Assembly (NCBI GenBank): GCA_029779845.1
Contig: JAKOZT010000156.1
Span: 1-58,097 of the forward strand
DNA length: 58,097 bases
Source: Pseudomonadota bacterium
Lineage (GTDB): Bacteria; Pseudomonadota; Gammaproteobacteria; Burkholderiales; Burkholderiaceae_C
Direction of reading: 5' to 3'
Below, in pieces: positions 22,331 through 32,777 of the stretch (its first letter is position 1; every line of letters begins with the position of its first letter). The position numbers were made by a program, and so were the translations under genes. The notes beneath the pieces are model-generated. The model ran no database searches, was not told the DNA's origin, and saw nothing but the letters and a program-made list of their open reading frames with translations.

Positions 22331-23189
22331 TTCGCCCGCCGACAACGGCACGCCGGCGGCGAGCAGCGCCGGCGCCTTGATCCGCCAGGCGCGCCAGGCG
22401 CAGGGCCTGCACATCGCGGTGCTGGCCGCGGCCACCAAGGTGCCGCAGCGCAAGCTCGAGGCGCTCGAAGCCGACCGCCTCGACGAACTGCCCGACGCCA
22501 CCTTCACGCGCGCGCTCGCGCAGACGGTGTGCCGCTCGCTGAAGATCGACCCGGCGCCGGTGCTGGCGCTGCTGCCGCAGCCCTCCGGCCACCGGCTGGA
22601 GCACGTCGCCGAAGGCATCAACGCGCCGTTCCGCGAGCGGCCCGGCATGGCGCCCAGCGCCGACTGGTCGGTGCTCGGCTCGCCGGCGGTGTGGGCGCCG
22701 CTGGTGATCCTGCTGCTGGCCGCCGGCATCTACTTCCTGCCCAAGGGCACGGTGACGCTGCCCACGGTGGGCGGCGGCGCCTCGGCGCCGGACACGGCCA
22801 CCACGACGACCACGCTGCCGCCGCCGGTGTCGGAGCCGGCTTCCGCCGCCGTGCTGGCGCCGCCGGCCGCCGCCGCGCCGGCGGCCTCGGTGGTGGTCGA
22901 GACGGTGCACTCCGCGCCCGCGGTGCCCGAGGACGCCGCCAGCGCGCCCCCCGCGGCCGGCGTGCTGCAGTTGCGCGTCAGCGCCGAATCGTGGGTCGAG
23001 GTGCTCGACGCGCGCGGCGCGACGCTGCTGTCGCGCCTGCTGCAGCCGGGCGAGACGGTCGGCATCGACGGCGCCGTGCCGCTCAAGCTCACCGTCGGCA
23101 ATGCCGCGGCGACGCAGGTGTCGTTCCGCGGCAAGCCGGTGGAACTGACGAGCACGCGCGACAACGTCGCGCGGCTGGAACTGAAATGA
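22323..23189 (+). CDS. rodZ: RodZ-like cytoskeletal membrane protein (helix-turn-helix plus DUF4115)
   Basis: A 288-residue protein with the RodZ layout: cytoplasmic Xre-type helix-turn-helix (about 16-85, [20 protein letters not shown]), a juxtamembrane basic stretch, one transmembrane segment (about 121-139, [19 protein letters not shown]), a Thr/Pro/Ala linker and a C-terminal periplasmic DUF4115 domain (about 212-288, [20 protein letters not shown]). RodZ links MreB filaments to the cell-wall elongation machinery. It overlaps pilW by 8 bp and ispG by 4 bp. The position between pilW and ispG is the canonical one. Calling it RodZ rests on domain order; function in this organism is inferred. 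Confidence 0.88.
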   Translation: MSDSPADNGTPAASSAGALIRQARQAQGLHIAVLAAATKVPQRKLEALEADRLDELPDATFTRALAQTVCRSLKIDPAPVLALLPQPSGHRLEHVAEGINAPFRERPGMAPSADWSVLGSPAVWAPLVILLLAAGIYFLPKGTVTLPTVGGGASAPDTATTTTTLPPPVSEPASAAVLAPPAAAAPAASVVVETVHSAPAVPEDAASAPPAAGVLQLRVSAESWVEVLDARGATLLSRLLQPGETVGIDGAVPLKLTVGNAAATQVSFRGKPVELTSTRDNVARLELK

Positions 23190-24466
23190 ACGCGCGCGAA
23201 CCGCTCGAATCGCTGGACGACTTCATCGCGCCGGCGCGCCCGCTGCAGCGCCGCTCGCACCAGGCCGTGGTGCGCTGGGGCGCCAACGAGGTGACGATCG
23301 GCGGCGGCGCGCCGGTGCGCGTGCAGTCGATGACCAACACCGACACCGTCGAGGTCATCGAGACCGCGATCCAGGTGAAGGAGCTGGCGATCGCCGGCTC
23401 CGAGCTGGTGCGCATCACCGTCAACACGCCCGAGGCGGCGGCCGCGGTGCCGCACATCCGCGAGCAGCTCGACCGCATGGGCATCGACGTGCCGCTGGTC
23501 GGCGACTTCCACTACAACGGCCACCGCCTGCTCACCGAATTTCCGGCCTGCGCCGAGGCGCTGAGCAAGTACCGCATCAACCCCGGCAACGTGGGCAAGG
23601 GCGACAAGAAGGACAGGCAGTTCGCGCAGATGGTCGAGGTGGCGGCCAAGCACGCCAAGCCGGTGCGCATCGGCGTCAACTGGGGCAGCCTCGACCAGGA
23701 GCTGCTCGCCCAGATGATGGACGACAACGCGAAGCTCGCCGAGCCGCACGAGCCGCAGCAGATCATGTACCGCGCCATCATCACCTCGGCGGTGGAGTCG
23801 GCGCGGCGCGCCGAGGAGATCGGCCTCGCGCCGGGGCAGATCATCCTGTCGTGCAAGATGAGCGGCGTGCAGGATCTGGTGAGCGTCTACCGCGCGCTGG
23901 CGCGGCGCTGCGACTACCCGCTGCACCTGGGCCTGACCGAAGCCGGCATGGGCACCAAGGGCACGGTGGCCTCCACCGCCGCGCTGGCGCTGCTGCTGCA
24001 GGACGGCATCGGCGACACCATCCGCGTCAGCCTGACGCCGCAGCCCGGCGAGGCGCGCACGCAGGAGGTGGTGGTGGCCCTCGAGATCCTGCAATCGCTC
24101 GGCCTGCGCTCGTTCAACCCGAGCGTCACCGCCTGCCCCGGCTGCGGCCGCACCACCAGCACGACCTTCCAGGAACTCGCCAAGCAGATCGACGACTTCC
24201 TGCGCGCGCAGATGCCGGTGTGGAAGAGCAAGTACCCCGGCGTCGAGACGATGAAGGTCGCCGTGATGGGCTGCATCGTCAACGGCCCGGGCGAAAGCAA
24301 GCATGCCGACATCGGCATCAGCCTGCCGGGCAACGGCGAGGCGCCGGCCGCGCCGGTGTTCATCGACGGCGAGAAGGCGCTGACGCTGCGCGGCGAGGGC
24401 ATCGCGCAGGAGTTCCACCGCATCGTCGAGGACTACATCGAGAAGCGCTTCGGCCAGGCGGCCTGA
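23186..24466 (+). CDS. ispG: 4-hydroxy-3-methylbut-2-enyl diphosphate synthase (flavodoxin)
   Basis: A 426-residue Fe-S enzyme that converts MEcPP to HMBPP in the non-mevalonate isoprenoid pathway. The three cluster ligands are Cys317 and Cys320 in [11 protein letters not shown] and Cys363 in [11 protein letters not shown]. The N-terminal TIM barrel has [11 protein letters not shown] and [11 protein letters not shown]. It is somewhat longer than E. coli IspG (372), with the mid-protein insertion seen in Burkholderiales (near [17 protein letters not shown]). ATG 23186 overlaps the rodZ stop. dxr of the same pathway lies at 47605. Confidence 0.97.
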   Translation: MNAREPLESLDDFIAPARPLQRRSHQAVVRWGANEVTIGGGAPVRVQSMTNTDTVEVIETAIQVKELAIAGSELVRITVNTPEAAAAVPHIREQLDRMGIDVPLVGDFHYNGHRLLTEFPACAEALSKYRINPGNVGKGDKKDRQFAQMVEVAAKHAKPVRIGVNWGSLDQELLAQMMDDNAKLAEPHEPQQIMYRAIITSAVESARRAEEIGLAPGQIILSCKMSGVQDLVSVYRALARRCDYPLHLGLTEAGMGTKGTVASTAALALLLQDGIGDTIRVSLTPQPGEARTQEVVVALEILQSLGLRSFNPSVTACPGCGRTTSTTFQELAKQIDDFLRAQMPVWKSKYPGVETMKVAVMGCIVNGPGESKHADIGISLPGNGEAPAAPVFIDGEKALTLRGEGIAQEFHRIVEDYIEKRFGQAA

Positions 24467-24522
24467 GGCGACGACATCCAACCGCGCCGCCCGCCGCGGC
24501 GCCGCATCCGCTGCACGAGAAC

Positions 24523-25809
24523 ATGGCTGCTGAACCGCTGCGCGCCGTCAAGGGCATGAACGACATCCTCCCGCCGGAATCGGCCGCGTGGGAGTGGCTG
24601 GAAGACCGCATCCGAGCGCTGATGCGCCGCTACGGCTACCTCAACGTGCGCACGCCCATCGTCGAGCCGACGGCGCTGTTCGTGCGCGGCCTGGGCGAGG
24701 TGACCGACATCGTCGAGAAGGAGATGTACTCCTTCGTCGACTCGATGAACGGCGACCACCTCTCGCTGCGCCCCGAGAACACCGCCGGCGTGGTGCGCGC
24801 GATGGCCGAGCATTCGTTCCTGCGCGAAGGCGGCCGGCGGCTCTACTACATCGGGCCGCAGTTCCGCCACGAGCGGCCGCAGAAGGGCCGCCAGCGCCAG
24901 TTCCACCAGTTCGGCGCCGAGGCGCTGGGCTACGCCGGGCCGGACGTCGACGCCGAGCTGATCCTGATGCTGCGCGCGCTGTGGCGCGAGCTGGGCATCG
25001 TCGAGGAGCGCGACCTGCGCCTGGAGCTCAACAGCCTCGGCCAGCCGGCCGAGCGCCTGGCGCACCGCGCCGCGCTGATCGCGCACTTCGAGGCGCACGC
25101 GGCGCAGCTCGACGAGGACGCGCAGCGCCGCCTGCACAGCAACCCGCTGCGCATCCTCGACAGCAAGAACCCGGCGATGCAATCGTTGATCGAGGCCGCG
25201 CCGAAGCTGCCCGACTACCTCGGCGCCGAATCGCGCGCGCACTTCGACGCGGTGCGCGCGGTGCTCGACGCCGCAGGCCTGGCGTACCGCATCAACCCGC
25301 GCCTGGTGCGCGGCATGGACTACTACAACCTGACCGTGTTCGAGTGGGTCACCGACAAGCTCGGCGCCCAGGGCACGGTGTGCGGCGGCGGCCGCTACGA
25401 CGGGCTGATCGAGCAGCTCGGCGGCAAGGCCGCGCCGGCGGTGGGCTTCGGCCTCGGCATGGAGCGTGTGCTGCTGCTGCTGGCCGAGCTCGGCATCGCG
25501 CCGCCGCCGGCGGCGCCGCGCATCTACGCGGTGGTGCCGTCGCCGGCCGCGCTGGTGCCGGCGATGACGGTGGTCGAGGCGCTGCGCGGCGCCGGCATCG
25601 CGGTGCTGATGAACGCCGGCTTCGCCGGCATGAAGGCGCAGTTCAAGCGCGCCGACGCCAGCGGCGCGCGCTACGCGCTGATCTTCGGCGACGACGAAGT
25701 CGCGCGCGGCGAGGTGGCGCTGAAGGACCTGCGCGACGCCAACGCCGCGCAGCGCAGCCTGCCGCTGGCCGGCGCCGCCACCTGGGCGGCCGACCTCGCC
25801 AACGCATAA
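24523..25809 (+). CDS. hisS: Histidyl-tRNA synthetase
   Basis: A 428-residue class II aminoacyl-tRNA synthetase of usual length. The start [20 protein letters not shown] contains the family opening [10 protein letters not shown]. Motif 2 is [19 protein letters not shown] with Arg115; the histidine-specific loop is LVRGMDYYN (Arg263 onward) and CGGGRYDGL; motif 3 is [13 protein letters not shown]. The anticodon-binding domain fills the last ~95 residues. ATG 24523 is used; the 56 bp to ispG show nothing special. A catalytically inactive paralogue, hisZ, lies at 33052. Confidence 0.98.
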   Translation: MAAEPLRAVKGMNDILPPESAAWEWLEDRIRALMRRYGYLNVRTPIVEPTALFVRGLGEVTDIVEKEMYSFVDSMNGDHLSLRPENTAGVVRAMAEHSFLREGGRRLYYIGPQFRHERPQKGRQRQFHQFGAEALGYAGPDVDAELILMLRALWRELGIVEERDLRLELNSLGQPAERLAHRAALIAHFEAHAAQLDEDAQRRLHSNPLRILDSKNPAMQSLIEAAPKLPDYLGAESRAHFDAVRAVLDAAGLAYRINPRLVRGMDYYNLTVFEWVTDKLGAQGTVCGGGRYDGLIEQLGGKAAPAVGFGLGMERVLLLLAELGIAPPPAAPRIYAVVPSPAALVPAMTVVEALRGAGIAVLMNAGFAGMKAQFKRADASGARYALIFGDDEVARGEVALKDLRDANAAQRSLPLAGAATWAADLANA

Positions 25810-25838
25810 TCCCGCCTTCCGCGAAAGACGACCTCCTC

Positions 25839-26501
25839 ATGGCCTCCCATCTCGACCTCGAAGAACAGGAACAGCTCGCCCAGCTCAAGGCGTTCTGGGC
25901 GCAGTACGGCAACCTGATCACCTGGGCGCTGACCCTCGTGCTGGCCGGCTTCGCGGCCTGGAACGGCTGGAACTGGTGGCAGCGCGAGCAGGCCGCCAAG
26001 GCCGCGGCGATGTTCGACGAATTGCAGAGGGCCGCCGACGCCGGCGATGCCGCCAAGACCGCGGGCATCTTCAACGACCTGAAGGATCGTTTCGGCGGCA
26101 CCGCCTTCGCGCAGCAGGGCGGTCTGCTGACGGCCAAGCTGCAGTTCGACAAGGGCGCGCCCGATGCCGCCGCCACCGCGCTGAACTGGGTGGCCGACAA
26201 CGCCGGCGAGACCGAGTACCGCACGGTGGCGAAGCTGCGCCTGGCCGGCCTGCTGGCCGACCAGAAGAAGTACGACGAGGCGTTGAAGCAGCTCGACGGC
26301 GCGACCAGCAAGGAGTTCGAGGCGCTGGTGGCGGATCGCCGCGGCGACATCCTGCTCGCGCAGGGCAAGGCCGACGAGGCCAAGGCCGCCTACAAGAAGG
26401 CCTGGGACGCGATGGACCCGGCGGTGCAGTACCGCCGCCTGATCGACGCCAAGCTGACCGCGCTGGGCGCCGCGCCGGCCGCCGACGGAGCCGCCAAGTG
26501 A
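25839..26501 (+). CDS. yfgM: YfgM-like tetratricopeptide membrane protein (ancillary SecYEG subunit)
   Basis: A 220-residue single-pass inner-membrane protein. The cytoplasmic tail LDLEEQEQLAQLKAFWAQYG is followed by a transmembrane segment (about 24-43, TWALTLVLAGFAAW) and a periplasmic TPR-like domain. This is the hisS-yfgM-bamB order known from many proteobacteria; YfgM associates with the Sec translocon and the chaperone PpiD and modulates the Rcs response in E. coli. Its stop overlaps the bamB GTG start (GTGA), which implies coupling. Confidence 0.92.
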   Translation: MASHLDLEEQEQLAQLKAFWAQYGNLITWALTLVLAGFAAWNGWNWWQREQAAKAAAMFDELQRAADAGDAAKTAGIFNDLKDRFGGTAFAQQGGLLTAKLQFDKGAPDAAATALNWVADNAGETEYRTVAKLRLAGLLADQKKYDEALKQLDGATSKEFEALVADRRGDILLAQGKADEAKAAYKKAWDAMDPAVQYRRLIDAKLTALGAAPAADGAAK

Positions 26502-27619
26502 CGGCGCGCGGGCGAGTCCTGGCCGGCGCGCTGCTGGCCTTGGCGCTGGCAGCCTGTTCGAGCGGCCCGGAGCGCCCCAAGCCCAAGCCCTACGAAGCCA
26601 TCGCTGCGCCGATCGCCGGCAAGCAGGTCTGGTCGCAGCGCATCGGCAGCGTCGATTTCCCGCTCTCCGTGCCGGTGCAGGCCGGCGTGTTCACGGTGGC
26701 GAGCAGCGACGGCACGGTGGCCGCGATCCAGGCCGACAGCGGCCGCGAGGTGTGGCGCACGAGCGTCGACGGGCGCATCGTCGCCGGTGTCGGCAGCGAC
26801 GGCCGCTATGCCGCGGTGGTCACGCGCGAGGGCGACCTCGTCGTGCTCGACGGCGGCAAGCTGCTGTGGCGCAAGCCGGTGGGCACCAAGGTCGTCACCG
26901 CGCCGCTGGTGGCCGGCGAGCGCGTCTTCGTGCTCGGCGTCGATCGCCGCGTGGCCGCCTGGGACGCGCTCGACGGCCGCAAGCTGTGGCAGCAGCAGCG
27001 CCCCGGCGAGCCGCTGACGCTGGCGCAGGGCGGCGTGCTGGCGGCCTTCAAGAACACGCTGCTGGTCGGGCAGGGCCCGCGCCTGGCGGGGCTCGACCCG
27101 CTGAACGGCAACGTGCGCTGGGAGGTGCCGGTGGCCTCGCCGCGCGGCACCAACGAAGTCGAGCGCATCGCCGATCTGGTGGCGCCGCTGGTGCGCCGCG
27201 GCGACAGCGTCTGCGTGCGCGCCTTCCAGTCGGCGGTGGGCTGCGTCGACGCCGAGCGCGGCAACCTGCAGTGGAGCAAGAACATCGGCGGCACCGAGGG
27301 CATCGCCGGCAACGAGCAACTGGTGCTGGGTGCCGATGCGTCGGACCGCATCACCGCCTGGAAGGCCGCCGGTGGCGACGTCGCCTGGAGCAGCGAGGCG
27401 CTGCTGTACCGCAGCCTGGGCGCGCCGCAGGTGGCCGGCCCGACGGCGGTGTTCGTCGACGGCGAAGGCATGGTGCACTGGCTTTCGCTCGCCAAGGGCG
27501 AATCGCAGCTGCGCCTGCCCACCGACGGCTCGGCGCCGGCCGCCGCGCCGGCGCTGGCGGGCACCACGCTGCTGGTCGTCACGCGCAACGGCGGCCTGTA
27601 CGCCTTCCGCCCTGAGTAG
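26498..27619 (+). CDS. bamB: Outer membrane protein assembly factor BamB
   Basis: A 373-residue lipoprotein with an eight-bladed PQQ-like beta-propeller, the BAM subunit that binds BamA POTRA domains. The lipobox is [11 protein letters not shown] with Cys20. Propeller repeats are seen as [50 protein letters not shown] (strongly conserved in BamB) and [16 protein letters not shown]. The GTG start at 26498 overlaps the yfgM stop by 4 bp and is the only start that gives a signal sequence directly. It is followed after 92 bp by der. Confidence 0.96.
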   Translation: MTARGRVLAGALLALALAACSSGPERPKPKPYEAIAAPIAGKQVWSQRIGSVDFPLSVPVQAGVFTVASSDGTVAAIQADSGREVWRTSVDGRIVAGVGSDGRYAAVVTREGDLVVLDGGKLLWRKPVGTKVVTAPLVAGERVFVLGVDRRVAAWDALDGRKLWQQQRPGEPLTLAQGGVLAAFKNTLLVGQGPRLAGLDPLNGNVRWEVPVASPRGTNEVERIADLVAPLVRRGDSVCVRAFQSAVGCVDAERGNLQWSKNIGGTEGIAGNEQLVLGADASDRITAWKAAGGDVAWSSEALLYRSLGAPQVAGPTAVFVDGEGMVHWLSLAKGESQLRLPTDGSAPAAAPALAGTTLLVVTRNGGLYAFRPE

Positions 27620-27628
27620 ATGACAGCC

Positions 27629-27703
27629 CCTCGCCGTTTCACGGCGATCCCCCGAGGGGATCGGCGACCGGCTTCGGAGCGGCCGGGCGCCGGTCGCCGG
27701 AGA
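27629..27703 (+). other. Hairpin pair in the der leader, adjacent to the ribosome-binding site
   Basis: First hairpin: CCCCTCG (from 27628) with CGAGGGG, enclosing GCCG/CGGC. Second: CGGCGACCGGC (27662-27672) with GCCGGTCGCCG (27689-27699), a perfect 11-bp stem. The stem ends right at GGAGA (27699-27703), the likely Shine-Dalgarno of der. There is no T-run. It could be an intergenic repeat related to that between sucA and sucB, or a translational control element. Confidence 0.6.
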
Positions 27704-27711
27704 TCCGCGTC

Positions 27712-29046
27712 GTGAAACCTGTCATTGCTCTTGTAGGCCGGCCCAATGTGGGCAAGTCGACGCTGTTCAACCGCCTGACGAAGAGCCGCGACGCGATCGT
27801 CGCCGACTTCGCCGGCCTGACGCGCGACCGCCACTACGGCGACGGCCAGCTCGGCGAGCACGAGTTCATCGTCATCGACACCGGCGGCTTCGAGCCGAGT
27901 GCCGAATCGGGCATCGTCAAGGAGATGGCGCGCCAGACGCGCCAGGCGGTGGCCGAGGCCGACGCGGTGATCTTCGTCGTCGACGTGCGCGGCGGGCTGT
28001 CGGCGCAGGACCACGACATCGCGCGCTACCTGCGAACCACCGGCAAGAAGGTGCTGCTGGCCGCCAACAAGGCCGAGGGCATGAGCGACTCGCCGCTGCT
28101 GGGCGAATTCTGGGAGCTGGGCCTGGGCGAGCCGCATCCGGTGTCGGCCGCGCACGGGCAGGGCGTGCGCAGCCTGACCGAAGCGGCGCTGGCCGACTTC
28201 CCCTTCGATGAAGACGCGGCCGACGCCGAGCCCGATCCGAACGCGCCGATCCGTCTCGCGGTCGCCGGCCGGCCCAACGTCGGCAAGTCGACGCTGATCA
28301 ACACCTGGCTGGGCGAGGAGCGCCTGGTCGCCTTCGACCTGCCGGGCACGACGCGCGACGCGATCCACGTGCCATTCGAGCGCCACGGCCGCAAGTTCGA
28401 GCTGATCGACACCGCCGGGCTGCGCCGCAAGGGCAAGGTGTTCGAGGCGATCGAGAAGTTCTCGGTGGTCAAGACGCTGCAGGCGATCGCCGACGCCAAC
28501 GTCGTGCTGCTGCTGCTCGACGCCACGCAGGGCGTGACCGACCAGGACGCGCACATCGCCGGCTACATCCTCGACAGCGGCCGCGCCGTGGTGCTGGCCG
28601 TCAACAAGTGGGACGCGGTGGACGACTACCAGAAGGAGCAGTTGCAGCGCTCGATCGAGCAGCGCCTGGCCTTCTTGAAATTCGCGCCGCTGCTCCACAT
28701 CTCGGCCAGGAAGCGGCAGGGCCTCGGCCCGTTGTGGAAGGCGATCGCCGACGCGCATGCCTCGGCGACGTGCAAGATGCCCACGCCGGTGCTGACGCGG
28801 CTGCTGCACGAGGCGGTGGAACACCAGGCGCCCAAGCGCGCCGGCATGTTCCGCCCCAAATTGCGCTATGCGCACCAAGGTGGGATGAACCCGCCGATCA
28901 TCGTCATCCACGGCAATTCGCTCGAGCACGTGACCGATACCTACAAACGATTCCTCGAAGGGCGCTTTCGCGCGCACTTCAAGCTGGTCGGCACGCCGCT
29001 GAAGATCGAGATGCGCTCGTCGCGGAACCCGTTCGACGAGAAGTGA
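27712..29046 (+). CDS. der: GTPase Der (EngA), ribosome assembly
   Basis: A 444-residue protein with two tandem GTPase domains and a C-terminal KH-like domain; it acts in late 50S assembly. G1 motifs GRPNVGKST occur at 9-17 and 186-194. The first G4 motif reads NKAE (119-122) in place of the NKxD consensus, a variant I recall in other Burkholderiales; the second is NKWD. G3 motifs are DTGGFEP and [11 protein letters not shown]. The C-terminal part ([19 protein letters not shown]) is complete. The GTG start at 27712 with GGAGA upstream gives [14 protein letters not shown], the family start. Confidence 0.97.
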   Translation: MKPVIALVGRPNVGKSTLFNRLTKSRDAIVADFAGLTRDRHYGDGQLGEHEFIVIDTGGFEPSAESGIVKEMARQTRQAVAEADAVIFVVDVRGGLSAQDHDIARYLRTTGKKVLLAANKAEGMSDSPLLGEFWELGLGEPHPVSAAHGQGVRSLTEAALADFPFDEDAADAEPDPNAPIRLAVAGRPNVGKSTLINTWLGEERLVAFDLPGTTRDAIHVPFERHGRKFELIDTAGLRRKGKVFEAIEKFSVVKTLQAIADANVVLLLLDATQGVTDQDAHIAGYILDSGRAVVLAVNKWDAVDDYQKEQLQRSIEQRLAFLKFAPLLHISARKRQGLGPLWKAIADAHASATCKMPTPVLTRLLHEAVEHQAPKRAGMFRPKLRYAHQGGMNPPIIVIHGNSLEHVTDTYKRFLEGRFRAHFKLVGTPLKIEMRSSRNPFDEK

Positions 29047-29148
29047 TCCGAGGACTTCCGCTCGCGCGGTCAATGCGGGGATTCCAGCGGAGCGCGAAAT
29101 CCCTGTGTTAACGTCTCCCTCCTACGAACTTTCATCACGGAGCATATC

Positions 29149-29391
29149 GTGAGCAACAAAGGGCAACTCCTACAAGACCCGTTCCTGAACCTGCTGCGCA
29201 AGGAGCATGTTCCGGTTTCCATCTACCTGGTCAACGGCATCAAGCTGCAGGGCCACATCGAATCGTTCGACCAGTACGTCGTCCTGCTGCGCAACACCGT
29301 CACGCAAATGGTCTACAAGCACGCGATCTCCACCGTGGTGCCGGGCCGGGCGGTGAATTTCCACGCCAACGAAACCCCCGAGCAGGCTTGA
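29149..29391 (+). CDS. hfq: RNA-binding protein Hfq
   Basis: An 80-residue Hfq, the hexameric Sm-like chaperone that pairs small RNAs with mRNAs. The Sm1 motif [21 protein letters not shown] and the Sm2 motif [13 protein letters not shown], with the key YKH, are present. The C-terminal tail is short (ANETPEQA), as in other Betaproteobacteria, compared with E. coli (102 residues). The GTG start has CGGAG 6 bp upstream. It is followed immediately by hflX in a TTGA overlap, the conserved hfq-hflX-hflK-hflC order. Confidence 0.98.
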   Translation: MSNKGQLLQDPFLNLLRKEHVPVSIYLVNGIKLQGHIESFDQYVVLLRNTVTQMVYKHAISTVVPGRAVNFHANETPEQA

Positions 29392-30623
29392 GTTCCACGC
29401 AGGCCACCGTCGCCGCCGGCAGCCCCGCGCGGGCCATCCTTGTCGGCGTCGATCTCGGCGGGCGCGTCGCGTTCGACGAATCGCTCGACGAGCTCGCGCT
29501 GCTGGCCGAATCGGCCGGCGACGCGCCGGTGGCGCGCGTGATCGCGCGCCGCAAGGCGCCCGATCCGGCCCTCTTCGTCGGTTCGGGCAAGGCCGACGAG
29601 ATCAAGGCGCTGGTCGAGGGCCATCAGGCCGAGGCGGTGCTGTTCGACCAGGCGCTCTCGCCCGCGCAGCAGCGCAACCTCGAACGCCATCTGGGCGTGG
29701 CGGTGGCTGACCGCACGATGCTGATCCTCGAGATCTTCGCCGCGCGCGCCAAGAGCCACGAGGGCAAGCTGCAGGTCGAGCTGGCGCGGCTGCAGTACCT
29801 CGCCACAAGGCTGGTGCGGCGCTGGAGCCACCTCGAGCGCCAGCAAGGCGGCATCGGCACGCGCGGCGGCCCCGGCGAGGCGCAGATCGAACTCGACCGG
29901 CGCATGATCGAAGACCGCATCAAGACCGTGAAGACGCGGCTCGAGCGCGTCAAGAAGCAGCGCCGCACGCAGCGCCGCGCGCGCGAGCGCAACGAGACCT
30001 TCCGCGTCTCGCTGGTGGGCTACACCAACGCCGGCAAGTCGACGCTGTTCAACGCGCTCGTGAAGGCGCGCAGCTACGCGGCCGACCAGCTGTTCGCGAC
30101 GCTGGACACCACCACGCGCCAGCTCTACCTCGAGGAAGTGGGGCGCTCGGTGTCGCTGTCCGACACGGTGGGCTTCATCCGCGACCTGCCGCACAAGCTG
30201 GTCGAGGCCTTCGAGGCGACGCTGCAGGAAGCGGCCGATGCCGACCTGCTGCTGCACGTGGTCGATTGCGCCAGCCCGGTGCTGGACGAGCAGATGGCCG
30301 AGGTCGAGCGGGTGCTCGACGAGATCGGCGCCGGGCAGATCCCGCAGGTGCTGGTCTTCAACAAGGTCGACAGGCTCGAAGCCAGCCAGCGCCCGCGCGC
30401 GCTGCGCGACCTGATCGCGCGCGACGGCGGCCAGCGCGTGCCGCGCGTGTTCGTCAGCGCGCTCGACGGCACGGGCCTGGCCGAACTGCGGCAGGTGCTC
30501 ACCGAGGCGGTGGCCGGCACGCTGCAACCCGACGCGCCGGCGCACGAAGCGCCGGACGAACGCTTCGCCGCGCCCGAGCGCGAAGCGCTGCCTTTCACCG
30601 GAACCCACGATTCACAGGCCTGA
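29388..30623 (+). CDS. hflX: Ribosome-associated GTPase HflX
   Basis: A 411-residue GTPase that binds and splits stalled 70S ribosomes under stress. The N-terminal HflX domain has [13 protein letters not shown] and [10 protein letters not shown], and [16 protein letters not shown]; the signature [18 protein letters not shown] follows. The G domain has GYTNAGKST (211-219), [11 protein letters not shown] and NKVD. The start is TTG at 29388, overlapping the hfq stop as TTGA; no ATG or GTG occurs near enough upstream in frame, and the N terminus ([12 protein letters not shown]) fits relatives. Such an overlap predicts that hflX translation depends on hfq translation. Confidence 0.95.
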   Translation: MSSTQATVAAGSPARAILVGVDLGGRVAFDESLDELALLAESAGDAPVARVIARRKAPDPALFVGSGKADEIKALVEGHQAEAVLFDQALSPAQQRNLERHLGVAVADRTMLILEIFAARAKSHEGKLQVELARLQYLATRLVRRWSHLERQQGGIGTRGGPGEAQIELDRRMIEDRIKTVKTRLERVKKQRRTQRRARERNETFRVSLVGYTNAGKSTLFNALVKARSYAADQLFATLDTTTRQLYLEEVGRSVSLSDTVGFIRDLPHKLVEAFEATLQEAADADLLLHVVDCASPVLDEQMAEVERVLDEIGAGQIPQVLVFNKVDRLEASQRPRALRDLIARDGGQRVPRVFVSALDGTGLAELRQVLTEAVAGTLQPDAPAHEAPDERFAAPEREALPFTGTHDSQA

Positions 30624-30625
30624 GC

Positions 30626-31849
30626 ATGAATCCTCTGCACCATCTCCGACTCGCCGCCGGCCGCCTGCTCAGCAACGGCCGCAACGACGGTCCGCCGGAC
30701 CTGGACGAACTGTGGCGCGACTTCAACCGCAAGCTCAGCGGCCTGTTCGGCGGCAAGGGCGGCGGCCAGCGTCCCGGCGGCCCGCCGGAGGACGGCGGCA
30801 ACTTCCAGCCCGACATGAAGAGCGCCGGCATCGGCGTCGGGCTGATCGCCGGCGTGGTCGCGCTGATCTGGCTGGGCAGCGGCTTCTTCATCGTGCAGGA
30901 AGGCCAGCAGGCCGTGGTCACCGCGTTCGGCAAGTTCAGCCACACGGTGGATGCCGGCTTCCAGTGGCGCATGCCGTACCCGTTCCAGGCGCACGAGACG
31001 GTCAGCGTCACGCAGCTGCGCTCGCGCGAGGTCGGCCGCAACTCGGTGGTGCAGGCCACCGGCCTGCGCGACTCGTCGATGCTGACGCAGGACGAGAACA
31101 TCATCGACATCCGCTTCACCGTGCAGTACCGGCTGAAGGACGCGCGCGCCTTCCTGTTCGAGAACCGCGACCCGGAGGAAGCGGTGACGCTGGCCGCCGA
31201 GTCGGCGGTGCGCGAGATCGTCGGCCGCACCAACATCGACGCGGTGCTCTACGAGCAGCGCGACGCGATCGCCGCCGAGCTGGTCAAGTCGATCCAGAAC
31301 CAGCTCGACCGCCTGAACGCCGGCATCATCGTCGCCAACGTCAACCTGCAGAGCGTGCAGCCGCCCGAGCAGGTGCAGGCCGCGTTCGAGGACACGCTCA
31401 AGGCCGGCCAGGACGGCGACCGCCTGAAGAAGGAAGGCCTGGCCTACGCCAGCGACGTGATCCCGAAGGCGCAGGGCACGGCCGCACGGCTGCGCGAGGA
31501 ATCCGAGGGCTACAAGGCCGCGGTGGTGGCGCAGGCCGAGGGCGATGCGCAGCGCTTCAGCCGCGTGCTCACCGAGTACCAGAAGGCGCCCGCGGTGACG
31601 CGCGACCGGCTCTACATCGAGACCATGCAGCAGGTGTACTCGAACGTCAGCAAGGTGATGATCGACAGCCGCAGCAACTCCAACCTGCTGTACCTGCCGC
31701 TGGACAAGCTGATGCAGCAGGCCGGCGGCGCGCCGGCCGCCGCTGCCGCGCCGCCGGCGGCCGACAGCGGCGCGGCCGCGCAGCCGGGCGCGACGCTCGA
31801 TGCACGCTCGCGCGACAACCAGCGCGGCCGCGACCGCGAAGGCCGCTGA
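30626..31849 (+). CDS. hflK: FtsH protease modulator subunit HflK
   Basis: A 407-residue SPFH/band-7 protein; HflK and HflC form a large periplasmic-side cage around FtsH that controls access of membrane substrates. A cytoplasmic N terminus with Gly/Pro-rich FGGKGGGQRPGGPPEDGG is followed by a transmembrane segment (about 66-90, SAGIGVGLIAGVVALIWLGS) and the SPFH domain (FIVQEGQQAVVTAFGKFSHT). The C terminus is an Ala/Pro-rich tail ending RDNQRGRDREGR. It starts 2 bp after hflX and is 22 bp before hflC. Confidence 0.97.
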   Translation: MNPLHHLRLAAGRLLSNGRNDGPPDLDELWRDFNRKLSGLFGGKGGGQRPGGPPEDGGNFQPDMKSAGIGVGLIAGVVALIWLGSGFFIVQEGQQAVVTAFGKFSHTVDAGFQWRMPYPFQAHETVSVTQLRSREVGRNSVVQATGLRDSSMLTQDENIIDIRFTVQYRLKDARAFLFENRDPEEAVTLAAESAVREIVGRTNIDAVLYEQRDAIAAELVKSIQNQLDRLNAGIIVANVNLQSVQPPEQVQAAFEDTLKAGQDGDRLKKEGLAYASDVIPKAQGTAARLREESEGYKAAVVAQAEGDAQRFSRVLTEYQKAPAVTRDRLYIETMQQVYSNVSKVMIDSRSNSNLLYLPLDKLMQQAGGAPAAAAAPPAADSGAAAQPGATLDARSRDNQRGRDREGR

Positions 31850-31871
31850 AGGCGAGAGGGAGAACCAGAAC

Positions 31872-32771
31872 ATGAACCGCATCGGATTCCTCGTCGGCCT
31901 CGTGCTGCTCGCCTTGATGGCCGCGGCCTCGACGCTGTTCGTCGTCGACCAGCGCCAGGTGGCGGTGGTCTACGCGCTCGGCGAGATCAAGGAAGTGATC
32001 ACCGAGCCGGGCCTGAAGGTCAAGCTGCCGCCGCCGTTCCAGAACGTCGTCTTCCTGGATCGCCGCATCCAGACGCTCGACAGCCCCGACGTGCGCCCGA
32101 TCTTCACCGCCGAGAAGAAGAGCCTGGTGATCGACTGGCTGGTGAAGTGGCGCGTCGCCGAGCCGCGCCAGTTCATCCGCAACAACGGCACCGACATCCG
32201 CAACCTCGAGACGCGCCTGGCGCCGGTGGTGCACGCCGCGTTCAACGAGGAGGTGACCAAGCGCACCGTCGGCGGCGTGCTGTCCAGCGAGCGCGACAAG
32301 GTGATGCAGGACGTGCGCAAGCGCCTCGACGACGACGCCAAGGCCTTCGGCATCGAGATCCTCGACGTGCGCATCAAGCGCGTCGACTTCGTCGCCAACA
32401 TCACCGACTCGATCTACAGCCGCATGCGCTCGGAGCGCCAGCAGGTGGCCAACCAGCTGCGCTCGACCGGCACCGCCGAGGGCGAGAAGATCCGCGCCGA
32501 CGCCGACCGGCAGCGCCAGATCATCGTCGCCGAGGCCTACCGCGAGGCGCAGAAGGTCAAGGGCGACGGCGACGCGCGCGCCTCGGCGATCTTCGCCGAG
32601 GCCTTCGGCCGCGACCCGCAGTTCGCCGAGTTCTACCGCAGCCTCGAGGCCTACCGCGCCAGCTTCCGCAACAAGGGCGACGTGATGGTGATCGACCCGA
32701 GCAGCGAGTTCTTCCGCGCGATGCGCGGCTCGGGCCTCGCCCCGGCCGCCGCGGCGCCGGTGAAGAAGTAG
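31872..32771 (+). CDS. hflC: FtsH protease modulator subunit HflC
   Basis: A 299-residue SPFH protein, the partner of HflK. It has an N-terminal membrane anchor (about 4-24, IGFLVGLVLLALMAAASTLF) and the SPFH domain opening VVDQRQVAVVYALGEIKEVI. The C-terminal part has the conserved VKRVDF-type stretch (DVRIKRVDFVANITDSIYSRM) and GDARASAIFAEAFGRDPQFAEFYRSL. ATG 31872 with AGAGGGAGAACC upstream as ribosome-binding region. The operon continues with the DUF2065 gene 6 bp later. Confidence 0.97.
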   Translation: MNRIGFLVGLVLLALMAAASTLFVVDQRQVAVVYALGEIKEVITEPGLKVKLPPPFQNVVFLDRRIQTLDSPDVRPIFTAEKKSLVIDWLVKWRVAEPRQFIRNNGTDIRNLETRLAPVVHAAFNEEVTKRTVGGVLSSERDKVMQDVRKRLDDDAKAFGIEILDVRIKRVDFVANITDSIYSRMRSERQQVANQLRSTGTAEGEKIRADADRQRQIIVAEAYREAQKVKGDGDARASAIFAEAFGRDPQFAEFYRSLEAYRASFRNKGDVMVIDPSSEFFRAMRGSGLAPAAAAPVKK

Positions 32772-32777
32772 CGCGCG

